Part shown: one piece after another, positions 32,974 through 45,357 of the stretch
Layout: each line of letters begins with the position of its first letter
How positions within the stretch are numbered: the first letter of the stretch is position 1
Assembly (NCBI GenBank): GCA_964036045.1
Contig: OZ038389.1
Span: 36,722,912 to 36,786,911, forward strand
Reading direction: 5' to 3'
From: Eutreptiella sp. 'Long Island Sound 2002'
Lineage: Eukaryota > Euglenozoa > Euglenophyceae > Eutreptiales > Eutreptiaceae
DNA length: 64,000 bases
Translations under genes and position numbers: made by a program
The notes under the pieces: generated by a model
What the model was told of the DNA's origin: nothing
What the model saw: only the letters and a program-made list of their open reading frames with translations
Databases searched by the model: none

Positions 32974-34288
32974 TGTCAGCCCTGGCACCCCTTGCGGGCG
33001 TATCTCCCCCCCCTTCAGGCCTAAACACAGGGGGTGGGAAGATTGGCAGACCTATTGCACAGGCGAACATTCAGCTGGAGTTGCCGGAGTTCGACCCAAA
33101 ACATCTGCCAGAATGGGCAGAAGAATTGGCTGAGTTTCTTTTGCTAACTGGTCAATCCCATGTGGATGTGGCCACCAAATGCCCACTGCTGAAACGCTCA
33201 TGCAAAAAGAAACTTTTGCAAAAACAGGTGAAACAGATTGTGAAAACCTGTTCAACATGCGCAGAGGTACTCCAAAGACTGGAGAAAACATCCCCAGTCT
33301 ATGAGACTGACCTCAGTGTGCACACACAGATAGAGGAGCTACCTATGCTCCCTGAGTTTCCTTCCGCTGCGCGAGTCTCTGAATACGTTTGCGACCTAGA
33401 GTATCTGTTTTCACGGATGAACGTGGGCTCCTATGGAGCCACTGAGCCCCACCTGTGGCTCATGAGTAAGATCCCCCAATGTACGTGGGATGACTGCCGC
33501 GCTACCTCTGAGAGGAAAAGCCGGACCCACTCGTACGACGACCTAGTGGACCTGCTGATCGAGCTAGCTCTTGAGAGGGAGAATGACTCCCACATGGAGA
33601 AATTCCTCAAGAAGCACTTGGGTCGAGGTGGTACCCCTAGCCTCGAACTTGGCGAAGGGAAAGGGCCCAAAAATCCCACTAACGCCAACCAGGGAGGTGG
33701 TAAAGGAAGGGGTAACCTACGTGCCATGAATGAGGTACAACCTGATGCAGGTACACCCCCTCTGTTCTACTGTAAACCTGCCAATGACAAGGGGGGACCT
33801 TGTCATGCCCCTGACTGCACCCACCGCAGTAGTTGTATGCTGCAGATGAAACCACAGCAGCACTCCAAGGATGGTAAAACTGTGACCCATCAGGATCATT
33901 GCAGGTGTACCATCACCTGTGGCTATTGTGGCAAACGTCGTCACTATGAGGACGAATGTCACATAAAGAAACGCGAGAGTGACAAACTCAAGCGGCAGGA
34001 GGCTGAACGCAAGAAGAACCAAACACCCACCAGAAACCTCCAGAATGGGGATAAAGGTGGTAAAGGAGGTGGCACGGGGGGCCCGGCAAAGGTGGACCCC
34101 CTAACGCCCAGAGGCGCTCATCAGCGCCCGCTGCTACACCCCCCCCTGCCGAAGGTGACCTAAAGAGGCGCCCACAGGGGGATAACGCCTCTCCTGAGGG
34201 GAATAACTCCAAGAAGAGACCACTGGCCTGGATGGCCAATTCCCTCATGGCTGCAGGGGTGGATGTCAAATTCCCTGCTGAAGAGTAG
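32974..34288 (+). pseudogene. gag: gag of element C, 3' part
   Basis: Continues the gag interrupted at 12364. Capsid-like domain (LPEFDPKHLPEWAEELAEF onward, 33080-33600) closely follows element A gag. Zinc knuckle CGYCGKRRHYEDEC at about 33920-33960. A frameshift in a run of C near 34139 separates the last 50 codons, which end VDVKFPAEE and the TAG at 34286-34288. It is less GC-rich than the homologous A and B genes, suggesting an older or different lineage. Confidence 0.85.
34286..34288 (+). other. gag/pol boundary stop codon TAG (C), pol in frame
   Basis: GAG TAG GGG GGC GGC TCC, then protease in the same frame. Element A has GAA TAG GGG GGC GGC TCC at the same place. Candidate readthrough signal. 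Confidence 0.6.
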
Positions 34289-37200
34289 GGGGGCGGCTCC
34301 GAAGAGGAGGACTTGGTTTTCTGGATCCTCGTGAAAATCGGGGATCAAGTTTTTCGAGCGGTGCTTGACACCGGTGCAACACTTTCCATAGTGTCCCGGC
34401 GCCTGATGAGGACTTTCAAGAAAGCTAAGACCGTGGCCATAAGAGTAGGGGATGGGCGTACCATCCATTTCTTGGGGGGGGTCGCTGTAACTATATGCTC
34501 GGGCGAAGAAACTGTGACCCAACACTGCAGAGTGTTGGACACCGACGCCTTTGACATCGTCATTGGTACCGAGTTCCTACGAAGAAACGCCCAGGTGAAA
34601 ATGCTGTCTCTTTAGCGCCCCTATTCTTTGCACCGCGACTTTGGCAGTGGGCTCTTCTCCGTACGTTTGGAGCTGTCAGGACGAAAAGAGTCTGGGTTGC
34701 GCTACGCATCCAAGACGAATTATCGTACTGAAAACTACCAATTGGCCCGTCACGTTCGTGAAAATGGACTGGCGGCCCTTCAGGTAAACCTGGATGAGAT
34801 CCAGGTGGAATGGTTTGGAGCCAACAACAGCACATCATGCAGTTGTACTGCACGAAACAATTGAACAACGCTTTCCGTTTCTTCTCGAAAGCAATGGGCC
34901 TAGCGTATGCTAACCCTCCCTTCTCCCTGCTCGCGAAGGTTCTAACCAAAATCACTTATGAGGGAGGAAGGGTTGTCATGTGCACCCCTGACTGGGGCTG
35001 CTCTGGTGAACACGCTTACTGGTGCCGTATGCTAGATCGAATGACCGTGGGAAGAGTACAACTCCCCGACGGTCCCATCTATGTGCCTGAGGACTCAGAC
35101 ACAGCTATGCAGGCCCCTGAGTGGGCCAGTTTCTTATCAATCGTCGATGGATCTCTCAATCCTGTACCCCTGCGTGACCTAGATCAGGTGCTACTGAAAG
35201 AGGTCATGGCCGAAAATCGTGGCCTGACTCTTTCTAACCTCAAAAATCAATCTCCTGAGCACCTATCTGCCACCCTTACAGGGTGTGAATCTCCCGATGG
35301 CTATCTGGAACCTGCAGCTGTTAAGGAGGATGCTAACGATGAACTGTCTGAGATCGCCAGCACTATACCTCCTGTTGATGCCAGCTGTATTGATCTAAAA
35401 CACAGTGCCTTCCTAGCCCAGCTGTTGCTGGAGGAGGTAGATCTAGAGTCAACCTCAGAACCCACTTCCCCTGTTGGGAAGCCGGTCCTACACATGCAGC
35501 CTATGCACACAGGTAAACCCGTGGCCCGGAGTCCTGATGCTCTAGCGCGGCCTGCTTCTAATAACATGCCACTGTCTGAGCATGACACTCAGGAACTCTG
35601 ACGGCTGTTGTACCTGAAGGCTGAAGGTATTGAGCGCCAAGAGCGGCTGCAATACCTCAGACAGACCTGGAAATCCTCCATCTGGTCCAAGCAGGACGAT
35701 GATTCCTACACGCTGCCTGACCCTGAGATGCCTCTAGTGTATTCTTTGCACTATGGGCAGCAATGTCCCCCTGAGTGGGACGATGGTTCTGTACCAGCCG
35801 AAACTGCTTATCGGCAGAAAAAGAAAGAACATGGAAAGAGCAACCTCCATGCTGAGGGGCGTTTCCTTCAGAAAGTCGAGAGTCTTAATCTTGACCCCCG
35901 ACTGAAGAAACTGCTGCTAACCTATGAGGAGGTGTTCGGCGCCTTGCCACCCCCCCCCCCCCCTCTCTTGTAAAAAACTGGTTCAGATGGACCTGAAACT
36001 GAACCCTGAATTTGAAAAGACGCGAGTGGGGCGTCGTCCCTACCCCGCTCCACAGGAACAGGTTGAAGAAATCGAGCGCCAGATCCAGGAATGTATTGAT
36101 GCTGGCCTCGTGCAGGAAGATTAGAAGGGGGACTACCCCCATCACTGCAGTCCCTGTTTCCTGGTTGCTAAACCAGGGTCCACTGCCCTACGACTGGTTG
36201 TTGACTATGGTGAGGTCAACAAGAAAACCCAGAACCACTCAGGGAGTATTCCTAACATGGAAAATACCCTGGAGCGTATTGCCAAATGCAGGTACAAGAC
36301 CAAAATGGACAAACGCAGTGGTTTCTGGCAGGTAGACCTAACCGCCGCAGCTCAAGAGCTGCTGGCTTTTATTACCCCTAAGGTTCGGCTGTTAAAATGG
36401 AAGGTCATGGCTTTTGGGGTGGCTAATGCCCCAGCGTTCTTCCAGGAGCTAATGAACAAAATTCTGTACATACTGAGGCGCAGACCTCTAGTACAGGAGT
36501 TGATTTCTCGGGGTGCAGAAATGGAGGCCCACATCGACAACGTGAGTTTGGGTACTAATACCCAAGACGACCATGTCCTTCTCCTCCGTGAATTTTTTAT
36601 TGTTTGCCAAGAAAACCATCTCCGAATCAAACTCAAAGAATGTGAGTTTATGAAAGAGGAGATGGAGTATTTGGGTTTCGACGTAGGGTATGGCTGGTGG
36701 AAACCAGCCACGTTTAAGATGCAGCCCCTACAGGACATGCAGATTCACAATGACCCTAAGAAGGGTCTACACGACGTGAGGAGTTTCCGGGGCGCCTGTA
36801 ATTTCTATCGGCATCACATCTACAATTTTACCTACTCCTCTGCCCCCCTCACTGACCTAATCAAAAAAAATACTCCCTGGAGGTGGACCGCCAGAGAGGA
36901 GGAGTGTTTCCAGGAGTTGAAGAAGAAAATTGCCTCCTCCAACTGCCAGGGAGTACCCTGCCCTAAGGGCGAGATAGTCCTGATCACTGATGCCAGTGAT
37001 GTAGGGGGGGGTGGAACGATCTACCAAAGGCAGGAGCTTAACCCAGCTGAACTAACACACTGCCATTATCGTACTAGTGGACTGAACCGTGACGGCTCCT
37101 TCAAACATGACTATCCTACCAGTGAGTGGCGGCTGGTGCCACTGGGACACTGGAATTGGAAATGGTACCAAGCGCGTTCCAATTACAGCACCTATGACCA

Positions 37201-39130
37201 GGAACTCCCGGCCGGTATGTTGGTGCCTTCGTCACAATCCCGACTCCTGGGATCTAACCCTATTGTCTGGCTCTGTGACCAGGACTGTGTGAAGTCTTTT
37301 CAGAAGGGCCCACCACCAGAGAAAGCAAAACTAAAGCAGTGGTGGACTTGCCTGAGCCAGTTCAGGCTGACAGTTCATCATATCCCCGGTATAAAAAACG
37401 AACTGTCTGACTATATATCGCGCAATAACTTCGATGCGCTTATAGGTGAGAGCTCTGAGGCGCTCGCCAAAGAGGCTTTCCAGCGTATGGATGTCTAGCT
37501 TGACCTGTCCATGCGCACTGCTGGAATCCTGGAGGGTTGGAGCCTAACCGACTATCAGTCAGAGTATAAAGAAATTCTGCAGACCCTCAACACTGGTCTC
37601 GAACCCCTTGTCATTGACGGGCAGCAGTGGTATAAAAACAACCAGTACCTCTTCTACGAGGACCGTATTGTTGTACTTGAGGCACGACTGGATGGGTGCC
37701 TACAGTGGTCCGATCTCAGCTCTGGTCATACTGGCGCCAATCGCTCAGTGGACTTCTTCTGCGAGTGTTTCTACTCTAATCTAACACTGACTGAACTGAG
37801 GTCTCGTATGCAGACCATTGTGGATGCTTGTGGCTGTCATGCCAGCAAGCAGAGCGACAGTAGGGATAGGGGACTGATTTCCAGCTTACCCATACCCTAT
37901 TGTGCTAACTCTCTTCTCTATCTGCATTTCATCCACGGCCTACCTCGCTTCGGCGGCTATGATAGTTGCCTAGTGGTCACCTGTGGCCTATCCCGCTTCA
38001 CCAGTGTGTTCCCTTGCAATAAGAAAATCACAGGTGAGGAGATTGTGAAAATGTTGGTCGAACAATGGTTCGAACCATATGGGGCACCTAAGCAAGTGCA
38101 CTCTGATGAAGATGTACGCATCCGCAGTGACACTGGGTGGTACAAATGGGTGCCAAATGCCCTCAACGTGGAGGTAACCACAGGTGTGCCCTATACCCAC
38201 ACGTCTAACCCTCTTCGTGAGAGACAGAAGCTTGTGGTGGAACAAAACCTAAGAATCCTGATGAAACAGGAGCGTACCAAAGACTGGGTACGCCTAGTGC
38301 CCTGGGCACTGCTGACCATGAACTCACACCGGAGCTCTTCTACGGGTTTCACCCCCCACGAACTGTTTCATGGAGGACGACCTGCTTGGTTCTTCAAAAC
38401 CCCCTTTCCTGAGGACTTCAAAAGCCCTGTGGGAGATTGGCTGAAACACAAGCAGTCTATGGCTAACCAGGCTGGGACTAACCTGAGACACATTCGTGAC
38501 CGTGAACTGAGCCAGCGGAACCGCCTACGGCGACCTGCCAGCTTCAAGGTTGGTGAGCTTGTTTTGGTTCACCATTCACGCCTACCCCTCTGGCCACGTA
38601 ACTGCCTACAGGACCCTTATTTTGGACCCTATCGTATCATCAGGATAGATGAATCCAGGATCCATGTCAGGTGCAGTCCACGTCTAGGTGGTGAACTGCT
38701 GTGTGCACCTAAACAGTTGAGGCAGTATCACTGCCCTGACGCTTTGTCCTCGGATGAGTGGCGCCTCAGCGACAGTGAGGTCGAGCGTATTGACCTAGAG
38801 AACGCTGCCAGCCCAGAGGAGGCAGACGAACTCGAAGAGATGACTGCCGATGAGATGGCAGTCGATGGCTACTACGTGGTTGCAGGTATTGCTCGCCACG
38901 AGTATAAACAGGGCTGGACATTCCTTACCCTGTGGGATGGCTATGGGTTATCTGAGGCGACCTGGGAACCTATGTCAGCCTTCATACAACCAGATGGGAG
39001 TATCAACCCCATCTTCCGCTCCTACCTCGCTGAGAACAACGAGGGGCAGCTACTAACCCATGCTGAGACTCTGTCCCAACGTAAAAAGAAAACCCAATTT
39101 CCCTGTGTCAGTCTACTGACTGTGTTCTAA
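34289..39130 (+). pseudogene. pol: pol of element C
   Basis: Protease LDTGATLSIV (34365); stop TAG at 34613; frameshift near 34830. The methyltransferase-like domain at 34830-35130 keeps the NPPF motif (ANPPFSLLAKVL) and VVMCTPDWG. Then TGA at 35599, a frameshift in a C-run near 35955, TAG at 36122 and TAG at 37496. RT has HIDN instead of HIDD (near 36533), which would abolish catalysis. RNase H motifs are present (ITDASDVGGGG, YDQELPAGM, LSDYISRNN). The first integrase-core Asp is His (YLHFIHGLP). The later part (NPLRERQ) and the chromodomain (WDGYGLSEATWEPMSAF, about 38930-38980) are recognisable. It ends at TAA 39128-39130. Confidence 0.88.
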
Positions 39131-39522
39131 CCTTACAGGTGCAGTGAGCACTCTTGTGCAGATGTGCCTGTGTATATGTGTAAGAGCAGTTGTCACAGTT
39201 CCCCCGAATTGCATCGCAGTACAGGACCGTTAGCCCCCGGTGACAACCACTCCCTGGCCGAAGGCCATTGGTTTTTCACAGACCACTGCTAACTGACCAC
39301 TGCACTGACCCTGTCTGTGCCCTGCGGTCCCATGCCTATGGTTTCCAGCGTGGACCAGGTGGCCGCTTATCAGGTTTGCAGCCACCCAGCGAGTGTATGC
39401 CTTGATGACCATGTGTTGCACGGGAACTGCCCCGATGTAATGACCTTGGGGAGCCAACGAAGAACGGTGGCTTACTACACCAGGGGGGAATAGATTCGGG
39501 CCACCTCGCTCTCCTGTCTCCA
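39131..39522 (+). other. Start of C 3' noncoding region
   Basis: Noncoding; I see no conserved feature apart from position. Passes into the first 11-bp minisatellite. Confidence 0.4.
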
Positions 39523-40137
39523 TCCTGTCGCCTCCCTGTCGCCTCCCTGTCGCTGTTTTGCACTTTTGGCCCCCTGTCGCTCCCCTCTTGCTTGCCTGTC
39601 GCTCTCCTGTCGCTCCGCTGTCGCTCCCCTGTCGCTCCCCTGTCGCTTCCCTGTCGCTTTCCTGCCGCCCTCCTGTCGCTATCCTGTCGCTTCCTGTCAC
39701 TTCCTGTTGTTTCGTGTCGCCATGCTAATTTTTGCCTGGCGCCTTCCTGTCGCTCTCCTGTCGCTATCCTGTCGTTCCCTCCTGTCGCTCTCCTGTCGCT
39801 ATTTCCTGTTGCCTCCCTGTCGCCCTCCTGTAGCTTGCTTGTCGTCTTCCTGCCGCCTCCCTGTCGCGTCCCTGTCGCCTCCCTGTCGCCTCCCTGTCAC
39901 CCAATGTGGTAACCTGTCGCTCTCCTGTTGCTTGCCTGTTGCTTGCCTGTCGCTTGCCTGTCGTCTTCCTGCTGCCTCCCTGTCGCCTCCCTGTCGCCTC
40001 CCTGTCGCCTCCCTGTCGCCCAACGTGGTAACCTGTCGCTCTCCTGTTGCTAGGCTGTCGCTTGCCTGTCGCTTGCCTGTCGCCTTCCTGTCGCCTCCGT
40101 GTCGCCTCCCTGTCGCCTCCCTGTCGCCCGATGTGTT
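39523..40137. repeat. 11-bp minisatellite, first block
   Basis: Unit ctgtcgc[ct]tcc, about 55 degenerate units. Contains three larger near-repeats punctuated by ...tgtcgcccaa[tc]gtggtaacctgtcgct. As 11 is not a multiple of 3, every frame cycles through the same 11-codon repeat, giving long stop-free frames on both strands that are not evidence of a gene. Confidence 0.9.
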
Positions 40138-40931
40138 ACCCTATCGATGGAAAGCCACAAACACCTCAAACAGGCAGTTCGATAGTAACGAAAATGTTCT
40201 TTGTTCATGCCAAATTGTCAAATCTCGCCTTAGCAAACCTCCCCAAAGGCGTGCAAAGCAATGATGCAAATCGCAGATCGATGGTCCAATCATTTGCATT
40301 GTTTGACAATCATAAATTCCTAACACCCTTGGTGATCTACTATGCACATTTACATGGCCGCTCAGCTGTAGGCTCGCAACCATTTTGCAAATCAAACTGA
40401 ATCTCACAATTATGTAGTACACATGCCGCCAAGAAAAAGTAGGTCAACTCATTATATTCGTATGATCCACCTCGGCTCTTAACTCGATGAAAAAGGCCAA
40501 ACTTCTTGATGTTGGAGAATGCACGTACTCGTCCAAGAATGCGAAGGAGTAGGGATGTGCCCAGGTCGCCGTGCACTTCCAACGGAATGGCATACCATTG
40601 GATTGCTCAAGCACTCTGGCATTGCATGACCAAAACCCAGAGCGTTGGAAACTACCAACAGGGCCACCCCAAGCCCACGGCAACAAGTGGCACACAAATT
40701 TTTGGAGCAGTCAACCGGCACTTGCCAGTTGCACAACCTCCAAGGATTGGTACACAGTTTGTTGCGGTAGGCATTGGTGGTCAGGTTATTGCCATCCTCG
40801 TAGGCGTTCGATGCCGCCAACTCCCTGCGTAGGAGGGTTGCAACCGTCCCTTCTCGGTTTCGTCGGGCCGTTGCCTCAGTACCATGCAAAGGCCCAGGAG
40901 GTGATGCACTGGAGCTACCTCCCCGCACTCG

Positions 40932-41354
40932 CTAAGCCTCATCAAGGTCCTTGGCAGGCATCTCGGCCACGTTCCAGAAATGGGACGAAAACTTGATGTT
41001 CCAAGCCGGGGTGTCGTACTTCGTGTACTTTTTCAACACCTCTTCCCGTAGCTTCCTGACAGCAGCCAGCCAATCGGCCGTATTCATCCCGCTATACTTT
41101 GCGCAAATCCTCTTGCCGCGCTCCGTCCCCAACCAGCTGCCGTGCTCGCTGTTCACAATGATTGAGCCCAAGGCAGTTTGCGTGCGCCATGGGGCTGCAT
41201 TGTTGGCCAGAGCTGCCCATTGACCCAGGCCCATGCGCATGCATAAAGCCAGCAGGTACTCTACCTTACTTTCTTCATATGCTCGGTTCACTGGAACCTC
41301 TTGTGGTGGGACGTTGGACATTAGGTGGGACTTGTCATTCCTACCCCAAGTCAC
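40932..41354 (-). CDS. Unrecognised ORF, 140 codons
   Basis: Open frame on the minus strand with ordinary amino-acid composition, Trp-rich (about six Trp), no low-complexity sequence and charged helical stretches (for example AAVRKLREEVLKKYTKY). Unlike the surrounding minisatellite frames it looks protein-like. I cannot assign a family. It may be part of a decayed transposon lying inside the minisatellite. Confidence 0.3.
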   Translation of the reverse strand: MTWGRNDKSHLMSNVPPQEVPVNRAYEESKVEYLLALCMRMGLGQWAALANNAAPWRTQTALGSIIVNSEHGSWLGTERGKRICAKYSGMNTADWLAAVRKLREEVLKKYTKYDTPAWNIKFSSHFWNVAEMPAKDLDEA

Positions 41355-42084
41355 CCGAAACTATCATGAGCAAACAGACTGCACACCACAATTTAGGAAA
41401 CTTTGGATTCCCAGCCCAAGCCCATAATGCGGGACAAAACCTGCCAAAATGTTGCTGTGGCATACATCACACTCTACATTGATTTTCTTCTACTATGCAT
41501 GTAAAACATTTTGAAACGCGCTACACCTTTTTTTATCTATGCCTTGCACTGTTCTTTCAATGATCCACTTAGCGTATTTGGGAGAATAATTTCCAAACCT
41601 TGAACACTGAACTGAACACTATTTGGACTACCACCCACCCACCCCATGCTACAACAGTCAGCAGTGCAAGATCACAGTGATGAGCAAGAGTCTCAACCGT
41701 TGGCGATGGCGTCGAGCAGGCCCCGTGTGTCCTCTCGTGTGCGGCAAACTTGCAAATTGTTCTCAACGTTTTCCTTGTCGAAATCCTGAAAATGCACAAG
41801 TGCGAAGCACGTGTAAGCCCTCGGCGCTACTACCCTCTGCGACATACATTCAGTTCTGCGCAAGCAGCGTCGACAGCATCAGCCGCGAAAGTCTTCAGAT
41901 CGCCAAACTGCGTCAACAGACTGTTCATAATAGTCTGAGATAGTGGTTCATTGTTTGAAAGAGAGGAAGCGGCAAACCCAAAAAGCAGTGCACTTTGGCA
42001 AAGTGAATTACCTGGACTTGATCAACCAGTTGTGTTTCTGTGTTCTCAAACTGCTCCGTCATTTGCTTCAGCGTGTCGCTGCAG

Positions 42085-42225
42085 GTTGAAGATTAGTGGG
42101 GTGCTGAGTTGTGCTGTGCTGTGCCGTGCGGTGCTGAAATTGTGCTGTGCTGTGCCGTACGGTGCTGAATGGTGCTGCGCTCTGCTGTGCGGGCGTTGTA
42201 CACACACACACACACACACAAGTAC
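42085..42225. repeat. Short tandem repeats and CA microsatellite
   Basis: gtgctgtgccgt[ga]cggtgctgaa units (about 42110-42180), followed by a (CA)n run at about 42198-42221. Confidence 0.7.
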
Positions 42226-42675
42226 CCTTTCTTTCTTGTTTCTTCTTCTTGCGGCCTTGTCTGAGATAACAGAGAGCATGTTCATAACAGAAACTATAAA
42301 CAGAAAATGTGAAAAGAAGAGGACAAAAACGCAATCAGAAACAATTTTTGGATTAACTCAATGAAATGCTTGCATAAATAAACGTTCTTGCTGTCGGGAC
42401 GAGTTCTTGCTGTCGGGACCTGTCGGGGTCATTGCTGATCGGGAAGGTTTGCAGTTGACACTTATCTTTATCATTTAGTTCTCAGTTTCAGGCAAAATCT
42501 ACTTGCGGAATGAATCGATAAAAGATGAAAATTCACCAAACGCTAAAAGTTTATCCATCTAACAATGAAATGACATCTTCATAAGAATCCAAATAAATGT
42601 AAAACATTGGTTCTCATTTTCTTTACATATATCCACCTGTATAAGAATCCATGTACTGATTTGTCCCTTCCACAG

Positions 42676-43141
42676 GCCTGTCGCTCTCCTGTCGCACCCC
42701 TGTCGCCTTCTTTTCGCCTTCCTGTCGCCTTCCTGTCGCAAAAAAACACCCTGCCGCTCATCTGTCGCTCTCCTGTCGCTCTCCTGTCGCTCTCCTGTCG
42801 CTTTCTCCTGTCGCTTCCCTGTCGCTTCCCTGTCGCCGCTAGCCCTATTGCCCTCCTGTCGTCTTCCTGTTGCTTTCCTGTCGCTTATCCTGTCGCTATG
42901 TGTTGTTTCCTGTCGCTTCCCTGTCGTCTCCCTGTCGCCACCCTGTCGCCGCCCTGTCGCCCTCCTGTCGCCCTCCTGTCGCACCTCCCCTGTCGCCTTC
43001 CTGTCGCCTGCCTGTCGCTTCCTGTTGCTTCCCTGCCGCTTTCCTGCCGCTGGCCTGTCGTATTCCTGTCGCCACCCTGTCGTCTTCCTGTCGCCACCCT
43101 GTCGCCTTCCTGTCGCTCCCTGCCGCATTTCACTGTCGCCT
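42676..43141. repeat. 11-bp minisatellite, second block
   Basis: Same unit as the block at 39523-40137 (ctgtcgc + 4 variable pyrimidine-rich bases), more degenerate, with occasional deletions. Confidence 0.9.
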
Positions 43142-45263
43142 GCCTCGCGTGCCCCGAGTCTAATGACAAGCAAGGTGTTATGAGGCAAGGTGTGTCTTCC
43201 CTCCTTGGGGACAAGCGAGCCCACAGTTAGGACCCCTGACTGGTCCAGATCCATGGGGTTCTACCCTTCCTTACAGGGTTTACCATACCCCTAAGTGTGC
43301 TACATATGTCCGTGTGTGTCTCACTTCTCTCCCCGGCGTGGCTCCCGGAGACCGGGCTTCGCTGACGTCGGACCAAAGGTCCTAATCAGGTACTATTATT
43401 ACTTCTATGCCGCCCAAATTCTGTGCTGGCGCCTATCCTTGGGGGAAGACGGCAAAAGCCCTACCTACTAGAGGGGAGGGGTGGCCAAGTGTGCTAAGGG
43501 CATACAAAACGCCCATTTTTGCTAAAGGCCAAAAGCTAACGCACTCCCCTGCCCACGAGGAAAAGCACGCGGGACAGGAGACTCCACTACACTACACTCA
43601 CTAACGCCAGCACCGGCCTTCGAAGGCAGGGTGAGCACTCATCACTTCCACTCAACTCCTGCCAGGCCTGCTGACCCTAACACCTACACACGCTACTTGG
43701 AGATGCTGTCAAAGTTGTCACGGGTCCTACTGACCCTCCTGTGAGAAAGCAAGAGAACACAGCGCTACTAAGCAGCTGTGGCCTAAGAGGGACGCCACTA
43801 CGCGTTTCCCTGTCAGGGCTTGGAGGGAAGCAGTGCTCAGTATGCGTGCACAGCGTGGATGTCGGTGAAGTCGGACTGCACTCGCAGTTATTTGTTTGTG
43901 TGATTTGCGCAGCATATTTTAGCGCTGCTCAAAGAGACTGCACCAATCGCCCTTACCTTTCCAACTGTAAAGCAAAAGCTGATGGCCTGAGTTTGCAGCT
44001 GAGGAACCAAGACTACGTCCACGTATTGTACGCTTCTCAGGTAGCCCTATAATACGCTGTCCTCAAACCCAGGTGCAAGCAAGCAAGCTTAAGGAACTCC
44101 ACCCATTCTCTTATAGAACGTGGGGTGGAGTCCCTGGGTAGCCTAAACAAGAGTTGTACCGTGCGCATTTCGCGTGGCCTACCCTTTAACGCGTCATATG
44201 CATGCACAAGTATGCACCGGATTTTCAATTCCTCACTCTTTCTCCTAAATTAACCCATCATAACCAATCACAGCGTGCCTCGACCAGGAGGTGCGCTCCT
44301 CCTGGGCTTACCTACCTTACTCACCACGCATCATGTGAATGTCGAGGAATACACGAGTGCAAAACAACCCTACGCGCTTCAACAAACCTACGCCGAACTA
44401 TAAACCACCCTAGGCGATTAATGCACTGTGTGTCATGCATGCTTCCCTTGTCTTGTTTCCTGCAGAAAGGGGAGAGAGGGTGGCACACTGCACAGCGCAA
44501 AAAAAGCCTAAGCGTTTTAAGCAACCCTATTTTAGCGCTACGGCAACACAAACACGACCAAGCACTTTCTTTTCCTACCTGTGAAGAGAGAACAAGGGTG
44601 AACTCGGGCACAGCGAAAGCGACACAGCGTGTGAATGCCTCAATTAGGCACATGCACCGCGAGCACAGCGCATATAATAACCCCACGTGCGCGCTGCGCG
44701 CTCCATTCGCATCGCATACCTTTCATCTTTGTTTTTACCTGTGCAGAGCAAAGGAGAGGAGCACCCGAACCCCCAACAAACACAGCGGTGACTGCCCTAA
44801 CATTTTAACGAAGCAACCAACACGAACGCAATGCATGCGTGTGAAATGACACTGACATACCTGAGAGGTTGGTTGTCCATCTGCTCTGTGGTGTGGGTTG
44901 ATTTTCGATACTTTTCCCTAAAGTTTAGAAAAATTTTGATGCAACTGTGCAAAATTTCCTTTAAAACTTTAAAAACTATGGCTCATACCTTCTTTTTTGA
45001 GAGCCGTTTACGCTTGCGCAACCCTTTTTCTGGAGTCTGCTTCTGTTGCACTTGTCTGCAACTTTATGTTTTAGTGTAAAAATGACGATTACTCGCGTTG
45101 TTTCGTCAATTTTTGGCGATTTGACTTCTTAAATCGCTACACCTTCCGCTAAACCACAGGATTCACTCCCTGTTTGTTACAGTTTATATTTTTTTCAGCT
45201 CCTGGAGATTTGTGTCCTCCATTGGCGGTATTGGCCCTTGGTCAGGACGTTTACTGAATTGCT
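43142..45263 (+). other. C 3' noncoding region, conserved part
   Basis: From about 43,410 the sequence is homologous to B2 30,135-31,000 in the same order (aattctgtgctggcgc, the aagagaacacagcgctactaagca block, then gcctaaacaa). From 44,300 to 44,850 there are degenerate repeats around tacctgtg[ac]agag. From 44,880 it is AT-richer. No gene recognised. Confidence 0.65.
43741..44160 (+). ncRNA. Structured RNA module in 3' region, C copy
   Basis: Keeps the B2 helices with altered sequence. Pseudoknot 1: GTGGC (43778-82) with GCCAC (43794-98), interleaved with AGGGA (43788-92) and TCCCT (43807-11); one G and one C are lost together relative to B. Stem GCGTGGAT (43853-60) with ATTTGCGC (43903-10) through three G-U pairs. 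Pseudoknot 2: GACTAC (44011-16) with GTAGCC (44041-46), and GTATTGTA (44023-30) with TATAATAC (44048-55). Hairpin GGAACTCCACCC (44093-104) with GGGGTGGAGTCCC (44122-34), where B has CTCCTC/GAGGAG. Function unknown. Confidence 0.6.
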
Positions 45264-45357
45264 GTTTATGCAGCAATGGCCGTCCGCATTAGAGCGTTCG
45301 ACTGTACCCTAGTGGGGAAGCATGTGTGCTCTAGGGAGGGAGTCCTGGTTTGAGGTT
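45264..45357 (+). other. Decayed tRNA-like fragment
   Basis: Contains ttagagcgttcgactg (tRNA D-arm/anticodon-stem-like), then cctagtggggaagcat...ctagggagggagtcctgg, which resembles the LTR-B tRNA-like sequence. The T-arm is disrupted (ggtttgaggtttgaggtttga). Sits at the left edge of the GC-rich array. Confidence 0.4.

Larger units (their letters stand above)
40138..42675. other. 2.5-kb segment between two minisatellite blocks
   Basis: Less GC-rich. Possibly an insertion into one ancestral minisatellite, since the same 11-bp unit lies on both sides. Contains one unassigned minus-strand ORF (40932-41354), a degenerate minus-strand stretch ending LAACVLHN (about 40425-40390), weakly like the C-terminus of some DDE transposases, GC-type short repeats and a CA microsatellite. 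No confident gene. Confidence 0.4.

Noticed and set aside
39566-40264. Long plus-strand frame (232 codons) and minus-strand frames in the minisatellites
   Set aside because: An 11-bp unit without stops in any frame produces long frames on both strands; no coding evidence.
40340-40582. ACVLHN motif as evidence for a Harbinger-type transposase
   Set aside because: Only one short motif; the DDE residues and neighbouring blocks are not recognisable.
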